Below, piece after piece: positions 5,680 through 14,079 of a stretch of 26,659 nt of DNA. Each line of letters opens with the position of its first letter. Position 1 is the first letter of the stretch. The notes under the pieces were generated by a model, which was not told the DNA's origin, ran no database searches, and saw only the letters and a list, made by a program, of their open reading frames with translations. The translations under genes were made by a program, and so were the position numbers. Source of the DNA: JBLHKE01 sp047619485 (GTDB lineage: Bacteria > Verrucomicrobiota > Verrucomicrobiia > Verrucomicrobiales > DEV007); NCBI GenBank assembly GCA_047619485.1, contig JBLHKE010000014.1:1-26659 (forward strand), in the 5' to 3' direction.

Positions 5680-8600
5680 ATGCCATTCCGATTGCTTGCC
5701 CGAACCACCGCCGGGATTTTGATGATCGGTGGAACTGCCACCCTCTCCGCCCAGGCCACCTTTACCGAGTTGCCGGCACTGAGCGGATCCAGCAATTCCC
5801 AAGCCCGCTTCTACTCGCTTTCCTCCGACGCATCCACCGTGGTGGGTATTAATTGGAGCTCACGCGCCGAAGCGATCTCATGGAATGCGGTCGGAGGACC
5901 AATCAGGCTGGGAAGTCTGGACGCCCTTCATTATTACAGCCAAGCCGAGGCCATCTCGGCCGATGGATCGGTGATCGTTGGACAAAGCAGGCAATCCGAC
6001 GGCAGCATTATTCCGGCATACTGGCAGGGCGGCTCGATCCATGCCCTCGCGGTTCCGGGAAGCTCCAGCGGTTTCGCAATGGATTGCTCGGCGGACGGCG
6101 CAACCATCGTCGGCCAAGCCATCTTCGATGGCAACTACAGAGCATTCAAGTGGTCCTCGCTCACCGGTTTCACCGATCTGGGCGATTTTCCCGGGGGTTA
6201 TGACTACAGCTATGCACGGGCCATTTCAGATGACGGCACCGTCGTCACCGGCTATAGCTCGGGATACGAGCCGGGGGGCAGCTATAGCTATCAGGGATTC
6301 CGCTGGACCGAGACCGGGGGGATGCAGGCTCTCGGCCAGCTTCCCTCAAGCCGATCGGGTGTGATCCCGTTGGATATTGCCGGAGATGGCTCGACGATTG
6401 TCGGATACGGTCGAACTGAGGACAACAGGATTGAAGCGTTCCACTGGACGGAGGAAACGGGAATCGTTCCGCTCGGCTATCTTGACGAAACCTACCGCCA
6501 CTCCATGGCCTTCGCCTGCTCGGAAAACGGAAATGTCACGGTGGGACGAACGATCAAGGATTCGGCCGTTGTCGCCACCGTCTGGGACGCCGAGCACGGC
6601 TTGCGAGAACTGGCGGAGGTCCTGATCAACGAGGGAGTGGACCTGACCGGCTGGCAACTCATATTCGCCGAGGATGTCTCGGCGGACGGCAGCACCATCC
6701 TCGGCCACGGCAGAAACCCATCGGGGCGCTACGTCAACTGGTTGGCCACCATTGCCCCACCCGCGCCCACTCCGGTGATGAATGTGCCCGGATCTGCCGT
6801 GGTGGAGGAAAATACTGGCTTTTTCGACCTCGTAGTGACACTTGAATCGGTGGCCACGGGGGACGTCACAGCCGATGTGACCGTCACCCCGATCACTGCG
6901 GCCGCCGGAGTCGATTTCATCCCCCCGGCGGCATCGGTGACCATCCCCGCGGGAGCGCTACAAGCCCCCCTGACCATCGGTATCGTGGGGGATTACCTCT
7001 ACGAGGATGACGAGCTCTTCAGCGTAAGCATCAGCAACCCCGTCGGCGCGTTGATCGGGTCGGAGACTTGCCTGGTGACCATCACGAACGATGATCCGGA
7101 ACCTCCGAATCCAGAGAACGTGCTCTTTCCGGGAGGCTTCGACAAGGCCTTCGGCGAGAACGGCGTCAGCATCGCCGAAAAGACCTATCCTTCGCTGGAT
7201 ATCGTCTCCGACCTCGTCATCGACCGCACCGGACGCACCATCCTGGTGGGCACTTCCTCCACGGGTAAGAGCAATCAGGGATACGCGCTGCGTCTGCTGG
7301 CAAGTGGAGCCACCGATCCCACCTTCGGCGAGGCTGGGCTCGCCCGACTCTGGAGCAGGGCCGCCTTTTCGAACGACTATGTCCACGCGGTGACCATCCA
7401 GGATGATGGGAGTATCCTCGTCTGCGGGCGCGGGCAGCCCTCCTCCTCATCCACCAATAAGCTCACCGTCACCCGCTTGCTTCCCGACGGATCGCGGGAT
7501 CTTTCGTTTGGGACGGACGGCAGCTTTGTCTATCAGGGTTCCCCATTCGGTACCGGAGAGGGAAGGGACATCGTCGTGGGGGATGATGGCAACATCCACA
7601 TCCTCGGCACCGAGTTCATCAGCAACGTCTTCAGTACAATACTCATCGCACTTGATCCCACCGGATCTCCGCTCACCTCGTTCAGTGGCGACGGGGTCCA
7701 CCCACTTTACACCAGCGACGCCCAGACGGTGAGCGGCTTCACGTTCATCCTCGATCCGGAAGGCCGCTTCCTCATCGGTGGGGCATTGGACAATGACTTC
7801 GGCGTGGCCCGCATCAACCGCGACGGCAGCACCGACACGACCTTCGGCACCCTCGGTTTCGTCCGGATGAGCTTCAGCCCGGAAACCGACTACGTCAGGG
7901 CCCTGGCCATCGACACGGGCGGGCGAATCTACGGAGCCGGCCCCTATGATCCGATCACCGGGTCACAGCGCCGCTTCCGAGCGGGCATCTTCCGTCTCCT
8001 GCCGGACGGCTCACCGGATCCCGACTTCCATGTTGATGGCCGGGCGCATCCCTATCTTGGCACCAGCAACGAGGAAATCCCGACAACCGCGGTGCTGCTT
8101 CCCTCGGGCCGCCTGCTGGTCGCCTGCTCCACCGTTTCCGGCTTCGGGGTGATCCGGATGCAACTGGATGGAAACCTCGACCCGACCTTCGGCGAGGGCG
8201 ATGGCATCGCCTTGATCGGCCCTTCCTCGGTGAGCGCCAAGGCGATGCATGTCGGTGCATCCGGCGACATCCTGGTGGCCGGCATGGCAGCGAATGACAT
8301 CGTCCTCGGGCACTTGAGTTCGATCGGCGAAGTCGTGAGCGAATGGGGGACCGACGGGGTCGTCACCAAAGACCTCGCTGGACGCGTCTTTGATTCGGAA
8401 TGGCTCGGCCTCGGGCAGGACAGCCAGGGGCGGCTCCTCGCCGTCGGCTCGCCGGCGACCAACTACTACTCGGGCAGTTACTACAATGAGGCCCTGATCG
8501 GACGGTTCCTTGCCGATGGAACCCTTGATCGGGACTTCGGCGAAAACGGCTTCGTCACCTATTCCCAGAAAGGCCAGCACGTAAGGGCCAACGACGTGGC

Positions 8601-10011
8601 GACCGATGGAGCAGACAACGTCTTCGTCATCGGCACCGAATCCTCCCGGGCCCTCCTGTTCGTTCACAAATATGATTCCAACGGAAACCTCGACATGGGG
8701 TTCGCTGGCGACGGCAGCCAATGGCTTCGTCCGGCTACCGGAACCTATCAGGAGGTCTTCGCAACGCCCGCGGACGGCGGGTCGCTTCTGGTCGCCAGCT
8801 CCGCCTTTATCGGAGGCATCCAACAGGTCACCCTGAGCAAGATCACCTCCGCCGGCATCATCGATACTTCCTTTGGAAGCAGCGGCCATGTGATCACCTC
8901 TTTCGCGTCCCATCATGTGCTGAAGGCCCTGCACCGCGCGGAGGATGGAACAATTTTCCTGTGCGGTCACGCTGACGAGGGCGGCACCTACAAGCCTTTC
9001 ATCGCACGCTATGGGTCGGATGGCACCCCAGACCCCGGATTCGGCACGGATGGCTTCATCCAACTCAATCAGTTCGCCGGAAACTATACCACTGAAGGAT
9101 TGCTCATCACGGCGGAGGGAGCGATCCGGATTGCCGGTTCGGTGGCTTCGTATCCTGGTGGACAAGGATTACCCCAGGCCTTCCTGCTCGGCCTTGACGC
9201 AGACGGGTTGCCCGAGAGCGGCTTCGGCGAGCTCGGACTGAGCGTGCCGCCCCTCCTGTTCCGGGGCGAGGCGCTGAGCGGCACCTTCGGCGTGGCCGGC
9301 GCCGTGGCGATGGCGGACGGCAGGATCGTGCTCGGGGGATACGACTACCCGCGCGGCTCGGATGGCGACGTGTTCCTGCTCCGTTTCGACGCGACCGGAG
9401 TCCTCGACACCGGGTTCGGACTCGATGGCAAGGCCGTCCTCGACCTCGAGACTGGCACGGACTGGAACGGCTGGAACGATCGGATTTACGCCATGCTGGC
9501 GATCGACGGAGATCGTCTGGTCTGCGCCGGGGCAGCAGGGGGGTCTGAATTCCATAAACCCGCGTTGGTCACAATGTCCCTCGCGGATCTCAGCTTTCTC
9601 GATCACATGATCTTGTCCGGGCTGAGCGGGGCCGCCGCGGCCCCCACCGCCGACCCAAACCAGGACGGCATTCCCAACATGCTCTCCGTGGCCTTCGGCA
9701 TCGATCCACTGACCGGCGAAGGAAGGGAACTCCGCTATCCGGGATCGGTTCTCAGTGAAGATGGAACGGAGGGTGAACTCCGCTTCACCGTGCAGGTCTC
9801 GCCCCCTTCCGACCTAACCTACATCGTCAGGCAAAGTTGCGATTTGTCGGAGTGGATCGAAATCGCCAGACGCGTGGGACCTGGTCCATGGACTGGCACC
9901 GGCACAGTGGAAACACTCTCCGAATCCAACGGACTTCGGGAAGTCCTGGTGGTCGGTTCCGGGACGGATCCCTGCGGATACTTCCGGGTCGAGGTGATGC
10001 TCAAGGAGTAA
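5680..10011 (+). CDS. Giant secreted repeat protein (HAF, Calx-beta and delta-60 repeats)
   Basis: I place the start at ATG 5680, giving 1443 residues. The frame is open from ATG 5578, but those extra 34 codons lie over the IS right end and precede a clean signal peptide (MPFRLLARTTAGILMIGGTA, cleavage near LSAQA). The region at about 5760-6760 has HAF-type repeats (AISADGSVIVGQS, AISDDGTVVTGYS, DIAGDGSTIVGYG, each followed by AFxWT text). A Calx-beta domain follows (about 6770-7090: VEENTGFFDLVVTL to YEDDELFSVSISNP ... ITNDD). About fourteen delta-60 repeats with a LDPTFGxDG core fill about 7130-9600, consistent with a beta-propeller-like rod. The end has DPNQDGIPNMLSVAFGIDP and a small beta domain (YIVRQSCDLSEWIEI). 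No PEP-CTERM or LPXTG anchor is seen. It is likely exported and surface-displayed; ligand unknown. The IS terminus ends about 80 bp upstream and may affect transcription. Confidence 0.88.
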   Translation: MPFRLLARTTAGILMIGGTATLSAQATFTELPALSGSSNSQARFYSLSSDASTVVGINWSSRAEAISWNAVGGPIRLGSLDALHYYSQAEAISADGSVIVGQSRQSDGSIIPAYWQGGSIHALAVPGSSSGFAMDCSADGATIVGQAIFDGNYRAFKWSSLTGFTDLGDFPGGYDYSYARAISDDGTVVTGYSSGYEPGGSYSYQGFRWTETGGMQALGQLPSSRSGVIPLDIAGDGSTIVGYGRTEDNRIEAFHWTEETGIVPLGYLDETYRHSMAFACSENGNVTVGRTIKDSAVVATVWDAEHGLRELAEVLINEGVDLTGWQLIFAEDVSADGSTILGHGRNPSGRYVNWLATIAPPAPTPVMNVPGSAVVEENTGFFDLVVTLESVATGDVTADVTVTPITAAAGVDFIPPAASVTIPAGALQAPLTIGIVGDYLYEDDELFSVSISNPVGALIGSETCLVTITNDDPEPPNPENVLFPGGFDKAFGENGVSIAEKTYPSLDIVSDLVIDRTGRTILVGTSSTGKSNQGYALRLLASGATDPTFGEAGLARLWSRAAFSNDYVHAVTIQDDGSILVCGRGQPSSSSTNKLTVTRLLPDGSRDLSFGTDGSFVYQGSPFGTGEGRDIVVGDDGNIHILGTEFISNVFSTILIALDPTGSPLTSFSGDGVHPLYTSDAQTVSGFTFILDPEGRFLIGGALDNDFGVARINRDGSTDTTFGTLGFVRMSFSPETDYVRALAIDTGGRIYGAGPYDPITGSQRRFRAGIFRLLPDGSPDPDFHVDGRAHPYLGTSNEEIPTTAVLLPSGRLLVACSTVSGFGVIRMQLDGNLDPTFGEGDGIALIGPSSVSAKAMHVGASGDILVAGMAANDIVLGHLSSIGEVVSEWGTDGVVTKDLAGRVFDSEWLGLGQDSQGRLLAVGSPATNYYSGSYYNEALIGRFLADGTLDRDFGENGFVTYSQKGQHVRANDVATDGADNVFVIGTESSRALLFVHKYDSNGNLDMGFAGDGSQWLRPATGTYQEVFATPADGGSLLVASSAFIGGIQQVTLSKITSAGIIDTSFGSSGHVITSFASHHVLKALHRAEDGTIFLCGHADEGGTYKPFIARYGSDGTPDPGFGTDGFIQLNQFAGNYTTEGLLITAEGAIRIAGSVASYPGGQGLPQAFLLGLDADGLPESGFGELGLSVPPLLFRGEALSGTFGVAGAVAMADGRIVLGGYDYPRGSDGDVFLLRFDATGVLDTGFGLDGKAVLDLETGTDWNGWNDRIYAMLAIDGDRLVCAGAAGGSEFHKPALVTMSLADLSFLDHMILSGLSGAAAAPTADPNQDGIPNMLSVAFGIDPLTGEGRELRYPGSVLSEDGTEGELRFTVQVSPPSDLTYIVRQSCDLSEWIEIARRVGPGPWTGTGTVETLSESNGLREVLVVGSGTDPCGYFRVEVMLKE

Positions 10012-10023
10012 GCAGGCAACAAG

Positions 10024-10090
10024 CCCCTTTCTCCCCCTCTCCGATCCCCTCAACAAGGCCATCCAAAAAGCAAAACTTTAGCAATTAAGT
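10024..10090. repeat. Dispersed C/T-rich repeat, copy B
   Basis: Bases 10024-10054 match 1072-1102 at 29 of 31 positions, and AAAAAGCAAA recurs at 10065-10074. Here the repeat is uninterrupted and runs through TTTAGCAATTAAG to within a few bases of the ATG at 10097. It fills nearly the whole gap between two secreted-protein genes and replaces any visible Shine-Dalgarno sequence. Confidence 0.6.
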
Positions 10091-10096
10091 ATTATT

Positions 10097-11413
10097 ATGA
10101 ATAAAGGCCTATCACGTTTTTTAGCCGCATATTTTGGAGTAGGAATGGCGTCGGCATTGGCGACCACGGTGAGCTTCTACTCAAGTGTGGAGCGTTATGT
10201 TTATCAGAGTGGTGACAATAGTCACGTTCTGAGATCGTATGACGGATTTGATAATGTTGATAGCACGTTGATAAGTGAGCATTCCTTCGATGGGGTGAGC
10301 GCTAATGGGGAGAGTGAATACTATGGGGTGAAGATCAACGGTGGAGCGGTGGACAAGATTGCGTATAACCCGACTTATAGTGCTTATAAGCGAGCGCATA
10401 ACTATGATACAAGTGCTGAGATGTTAGCTGTTCGACCGACGAACGCCACATACACCCACGTGTTTCACCTGAAAGATGAAAGTGGTGAAGCGCCAGCTAA
10501 TACGTTTAATGATCTGGGGATTGATATCACGGCGCCGGGAGTGGCTTTTGCTTCAGCATTGCCAGCGCAGCCGGTCTTTAGTTTAGGGGGCGTTGACGGG
10601 AACTGGTCCGCCGGGAATGATGGGATTGGAGTTTTCACCTTTGATCCGACAGTTACCGAATCGTTTACCGTAACAATGACAAAGTTCTCAACGACTCACT
10701 CGGGAACTCATTATGCGTTCATTGCGGTGGTAAGGAATAAGGTTCTTGATGAAATCTTGGGTAAGACATTCTCTGGAATTAGATCTGGCACTGAGGGTGA
10801 CCCATTGATTGAGTCGGAGGAGATTACCTTGACCTTCACTCGGGGCTTGCCATTGGATGCTGGTGACACTGATGACACGACTTATGGTTTTCAGGATGGC
10901 TCAGCATTTGAGTTAGAAGGTGAGTTTGCGAATAGCTGGGCGGAGCAGGATGCTGCAGCAGCAGCAGCACTGGGTTTGGATGAAGTGAATAAAGGATTTG
11001 TTTATCAGACCGCGACAGCGTTTGAATTGCGTGCAGACACGCGCTCTCCCTATGAACTCTGGGTCACCGACAACTCCATTCCGGGCGCCTTGTTCGGGGA
11101 TGATCACAATGGTGATGGTGTGACCAACGGCATCCTGTGGGCGCTCGGCTTGGATGCGACGGACAACCCGCTCCCCGATCTCCCGGTAGCAGCAGGATCC
11201 ACCGTGACATTCACTCTCCCTGCGGGCGGGAGTGCTGGTGATTTGTTTGTGGAGGGTTCCGATTTTCTTGAGTCCGGATGGGTTGACCTCGCTGGAGAAA
11301 CAATCTCGACTGGCGTCAATCCAATCCCTGCTGGGACCACGGGGACAGTGACCATTACCTTGCCTACCGGACTTCAGGTCTACCTAATGCGTCTTCGAGC
11401 CGTGGCGCCGTAA
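10097..11413 (+). CDS. Secreted protein of unknown function with chimeric base composition
   Basis: A 438-residue product with an N-terminal signal peptide (MNKGLSRFLAAYFGVGMASA, cleavage near ALA-TT). Residues about 25-310 are a beta-rich, low-complexity-free region with no family I recognise (Ser/Thr/Asp/Tyr-rich, contains a run of five alanines at AAAAA). The C-terminal ~120 residues are a separate module: DDHNGDGVTNGILWALGLDATDN, then a beta domain with GSDFLESGWVDLAGE, ending VYLMRLRAVAP. This module matches in layout the end of the preceding 1443-residue protein. Composition changes within the gene: bases 10201-10260 have 23 G+C of 60, while 11101-11160 have 35 and 11161-11220 have 38. 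The 5' part may be of foreign origin, fused to a resident C-terminal module. It follows the preceding gene by 85 bp, in the same direction. Confidence 0.8.
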   Translation: MNKGLSRFLAAYFGVGMASALATTVSFYSSVERYVYQSGDNSHVLRSYDGFDNVDSTLISEHSFDGVSANGESEYYGVKINGGAVDKIAYNPTYSAYKRAHNYDTSAEMLAVRPTNATYTHVFHLKDESGEAPANTFNDLGIDITAPGVAFASALPAQPVFSLGGVDGNWSAGNDGIGVFTFDPTVTESFTVTMTKFSTTHSGTHYAFIAVVRNKVLDEILGKTFSGIRSGTEGDPLIESEEITLTFTRGLPLDAGDTDDTTYGFQDGSAFELEGEFANSWAEQDAAAAAALGLDEVNKGFVYQTATAFELRADTRSPYELWVTDNSIPGALFGDDHNGDGVTNGILWALGLDATDNPLPDLPVAAGSTVTFTLPAGGSAGDLFVEGSDFLESGWVDLAGETISTGVNPIPAGTTGTVTITLPTGLQVYLMRLRAVAP

Positions 11414-11496
11414 GCATGAAGGTGGGGTCTACGAGAGACAGCCGTGTAGGAGGCAAAGTCAGAGCCTGACAGCCTCTTGTGGCTCGGGGAGACGGC
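11414..11496. other. Short gap before the IS
   Basis: Downstream region of the 438-residue protein gene. Within it AGAGCCTGACAGCCTCTTGTGGCTC could fold weakly, but no U tract follows; no gene or clear terminator is seen. Confidence 0.3.
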
Positions 11497-11527
11497 GTAG
11501 TGTCCGAAAACTCGAATCGTCGATATT

Positions 11528-12595
11528 TCATGCGGCATCCCGGTAGTAGTCGCGCAGCAGTCCTCCAAGCCTCTGCCGACATTGCACCTCACCCTCACCG
11601 CCCGAACCGAACTCCGGTTCGATGTTCTTGTTACCCAAGCCCTGGTGGTTCCGCTCTCTGTGGTAGTGCTCGCAGAACTGGTCGACCGCCCTCCTGAGCG
11701 ATCCCTCCCGTATCAGCACCATCCGCTCCAAACACTCCGCCTTGATCGATCGCACAAACCTCTCGGCGAACGCGTTCAAATTGGGAGAGCGTGGCGGCAA
11801 GCGCACCGAGTTCACTCCGGCACTTTCGAGGATCGACAGGAACTCTTTTGTGAACAGCGTCGACCGGTCATGGATCAGGTATCGGCACCCGCAGAGGAAG
11901 CCGTCCACGCAGTCGGTGAGATTTCGCCCGATCTGCTTCATCCACTCCCCGTCAGGCTCCGGCACGATCCCGGCGATGTGCACCTTCCGGGTCGAGAGTC
12001 GGATCACGAACAGGACGTGGTAGTGAACGAGCCCTCGCAGCGTCCACACTTCCACGGTGAAGAAGTCCGTGGCGCCCATCACGTCCCAGTGCATCTTGAG
12101 GAACTCCGCCCAGGTGGTCTTCCGTTCGCGCTCCGGAGCCGGTACCAAGCCCGCCTGCTTCAGGATCTCGGCGATGGTTCCCCTGCCGATCTCGTGTCCG
12201 AGATTGGCCAGCGCCCCACGGATCCTCGTGTAGCCCCAGCCTCGATTTTCCTCGGCCATCCTGATCACGAGATCCCGGAGTTCCTCTGCCGTCGGCGGGC
12301 GACCGACTCTCCGTCGGACGCCGCTGGAATCGTATTTCTTCGCGATGAGCTTGCGGTGCCAGGCCAGCAGGGTCTGCCGCGTCACCAGACCCACGATCTC
12401 CTTCAGCCGCCCATAGCGGATCAGCTTGGCCTTACCTGCCAGGTGTCTCCTCTGGTCATCCGTGAAGTTCGGCCGCCCGTCGCCCTGCTGCTCTTTCAAC
12501 ACTCTGACCTCCTCCTGCAGGTATTCGATCACGAGCTGCTGCTGGCGGTTCATCCAGCCCCCCAGCGACACTAGGATGAGTTTGAATGCGACCAT
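11528..12595 (-). CDS. IS transposase, rve (DDE) integrase family
   Basis: The 355-residue product has an N-terminal region with a charged helical stretch (EYLQEEVRVLKEQQGDG), a helix-turn-helix-like part (YGRLKEIVGLVTRQTLLAWHRKL, about 61-83), a linker VGRPPTAEELRDLV with ENRGWGYTRIRGAL, and the catalytic core. Candidate DDE residues are D177 (GATDFF), D243 (LIHDRS) and E278 (NAFAERFVRSIKAECL), with 34 residues between the second Asp and the Glu. The C-terminal HYHRERNHQGL is typical of rve transposases. It catalyses cut or copy transposition of its element through the terminal repeats. It appears intact, without frameshift, and could act in trans on the copies at 2410 and 3611. ATG 12595 is the start shared with the fragment at 5481. 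Its upstream region is separated from the IS tip by the inserted 159-bp element. Confidence 0.93.
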   Translation of the reverse strand: MVAFKLILVSLGGWMNRQQQLVIEYLQEEVRVLKEQQGDGRPNFTDDQRRHLAGKAKLIRYGRLKEIVGLVTRQTLLAWHRKLIAKKYDSSGVRRRVGRPPTAEELRDLVIRMAEENRGWGYTRIRGALANLGHEIGRGTIAEILKQAGLVPAPERERKTTWAEFLKMHWDVMGATDFFTVEVWTLRGLVHYHVLFVIRLSTRKVHIAGIVPEPDGEWMKQIGRNLTDCVDGFLCGCRYLIHDRSTLFTKEFLSILESAGVNSVRLPPRSPNLNAFAERFVRSIKAECLERMVLIREGSLRRAVDQFCEHYHRERNHQGLGNKNIEPEFGSGGEGEVQCRQRLGGLLRDYYRDAA

Positions 12596-12691
12596 CTGTG
12601 CATTCTTGCAGCTTCACGCAGGCGGAACACGCTCCCAAATGCGGTTATTGGCGTGCCCCCAACCACTTGAACTTCAGCAGGTTTTCTTGTA

Positions 12692-12850
12692 GGGCACCTC
12701 CGGAAACCTGCTGTGGAAATGGGGCGCAGAGAAAATTCCCGCTGGCGAGGCGATAAACGCTAAGCTATCTGGTGATAGTGGGCGCTTTAGCAACGAAGAC
12801 AGCGGGGATTTTATCAAGCGCCAGCCCGCATGAGGTTTTCGGAGGTGCCC
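12692..12850. repeat. 159-bp MITE with TGTA target duplication, inserted in the IS
   Basis: GGGCACCTCCGGAAACCT (12692-12709) and AGGTTTTCGGAGGTGCCC (12833-12850) are terminal inverted repeats with one mismatch in 18. TGTA stands on both sides (12688-12691 and 12851-12854). The homologous unfilled site is at about 5573-5577 in the sister IS copy (CTCTTGTAATGGAGT, TGTA once), so insertion boundaries and duplication are directly shown. No coding capacity. The transposase that moved it is not in this window. Confidence 0.9.
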
Positions 12851-12983
12851 TGTAATCGAGTTTCCGGACACTACGCAAGCAAAACCGCCACGCAGTAAGC
12901 TTTCACCAACCGACTCGCCATCATCTTGATCTTGAATGCATGTTGGCCTTGAGTAAAGCGCGATGGCCTTTGGATCGAGTAGT

Positions 12984-14015
12984 TCATTGTGGCTTCTTCT
13001 CGGACGCTCCAGCGGGTGCCTTAAGTGTTGAACTCAGGTAGTCGATGGGAGTCTGGTATCTCACATTCTCAGCTCCCGGGTGAACGACATGACACTCGAT
13101 TCCCAGCTCGATGCAGCGCTTTTGCAGGCCAACGCCAAAGGTGACGCCGTGGATCGAGTCTGAACCGACGCCCGAAGCAGGCGGCTTATTGCCATAGGAC
13201 AGGTAGACCGGTGGATCCCCGGCGCTGACAAGTCCCCAAGGCGAATACTCGGCAATCCACGGAAGCAGCTTCTCCCTGTCAGCCAAGAACTTCTCAAAGT
13301 CCTTACCGTATGCATAATTCCCAAAGGCATGACCACCGTAGCCGGGGTTGGTAAACCATTTTTTCAACTGCTTCGGGTCAAGCGTCGTCTGCGCGCCGGA
13401 ACCAGCGGCACACCACAGCCGGGTTGATTCACGGGCGACCGGATCCTCGCTCTTTGGATCGGCCATATCGTCGTGGTAGGCCAGCCACAGGCTTGAACAG
13501 CCGCCTGCCGAATTCCCGATGGCGCCAATCCGCTCTTTGTTGATGTTCCAATCGCGGGCCTTACTGCGGACGAACTGCACCGCCCGTGCCGCGTCGTGGA
13601 GCGTCGCCTTAACCGGCGGCGTTACGCCCTCGGTATGCTTCCCGATCAAGCGATAGTCGATCGCCACGACCGAAATCCCCTGCCCCAAAATGGCACGGAG
13701 ATTGGGAAAGCGAGGGCTGCGCGAAACGTTCGCCTTACTGCCGGCGATCCACCCACCGCCGTGAAAGATCATGATGACCGGGGTCGGGGTCTCCGACTTG
13801 GCCTGCCAGAAGTCGAGCTTGTTTCGTTCGTGTTCGCCGTATGAAACATTGGCAAACGCAGGGGCCAGCGGATTGCTTTTCGAATTTGGCGGATACGTTT
13901 TCTCTGCGGTTACAGGCTTCGCATCACCGAAAATTTGGGCATGGACTGCAGGGGTGACGGCGAGCATACCGACGACGCAGCAGGTCGCCATCGCTCTAAG
14001 GAAGTTTGTTTTCAT
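12984..14015 (-). CDS. Secreted alpha/beta hydrolase (esterase/lipase-like)
   Basis: 343 residues with signal peptide MKTNFLRAMATCCVVGMLAVTPAVHA. The mature protein has the carboxylesterase/BD-FAE-like layout: VSYGEHERNKLDFW, the oxyanion loop HGGGW (85-89), VVAIDYRL, and the nucleophile motif GNSAGG with Ser169 (S169). Acid and base candidates are D267 in GDPPVYLSYG and either H289 (SIHGVTFG) or H312 (VVHPGAE). It should hydrolyse ester bonds of a small or polysaccharide-linked acyl substrate in the periplasm or outside the cell; the substrate cannot be named. It lies 64 bp downstream of the transglutaminase-like gene on the same strand and could be the last operon member, but the longer gap and a signal peptide of its own also fit an independent unit. 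ATG 14015 is the only start that preserves the signal peptide. Confidence 0.88.
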   Translation of the reverse strand: MKTNFLRAMATCCVVGMLAVTPAVHAQIFGDAKPVTAEKTYPPNSKSNPLAPAFANVSYGEHERNKLDFWQAKSETPTPVIMIFHGGGWIAGSKANVSRSPRFPNLRAILGQGISVVAIDYRLIGKHTEGVTPPVKATLHDAARAVQFVRSKARDWNINKERIGAIGNSAGGCSSLWLAYHDDMADPKSEDPVARESTRLWCAAGSGAQTTLDPKQLKKWFTNPGYGGHAFGNYAYGKDFEKFLADREKLLPWIAEYSPWGLVSAGDPPVYLSYGNKPPASGVGSDSIHGVTFGVGLQKRCIELGIECHVVHPGAENVRYQTPIDYLSSTLKAPAGASEKKPQ

Positions 14016-14079
14016 AGATCGTTTCGCGAGTTGGTCGTCGACTGTTCGACCTTCGGTTCCTTCGAAGATCCGGTCCCTG

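Larger units (their letters stand above)
11497..12875. mobile_element. Complete insertion sequence with rve-type transposase (carrying a MITE)
   Basis: Imperfect terminal inverted repeats of about 22 bp bound the element: left GTAGTGTCCGAAAACTCGAA from 11497, right AATCGAGTTTCCGGACACTA ending at 12873. CG flanks the TAGTGTCC ... GGACACTA core on both sides, as in the other two copies, so either a 2-bp CG duplication or part of the termini. The single transposase gene runs on the minus strand. A 159-bp element interrupts the right end 20 bp or so inside the terminus; without it the IS would be about 1.2 kb. The transposase belongs to the rve integrase superfamily as in IS3/IS481-like elements; I cannot fix the family more exactly. 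Confidence 0.85.

Noticed and set aside
8011..9165. 384-codon minus-strand open frame
   Set aside because: Shadow of the delta-60 repeat region of the large secreted protein; high GC leaves the opposite strand open.
7130..9600. Periodic repeats that might be a CRISPR or DNA-level tandem array
   Set aside because: The periodicity is at protein level (delta-60 repeats) with diverged DNA; no conserved direct repeats with unique spacers.
11582..12574. Long plus-strand open frame (330 codons) across the IS
   Set aside because: It is the antisense of the transposase gene, which has clear rve-family motifs on the minus strand; the antisense product has no recognisable features.
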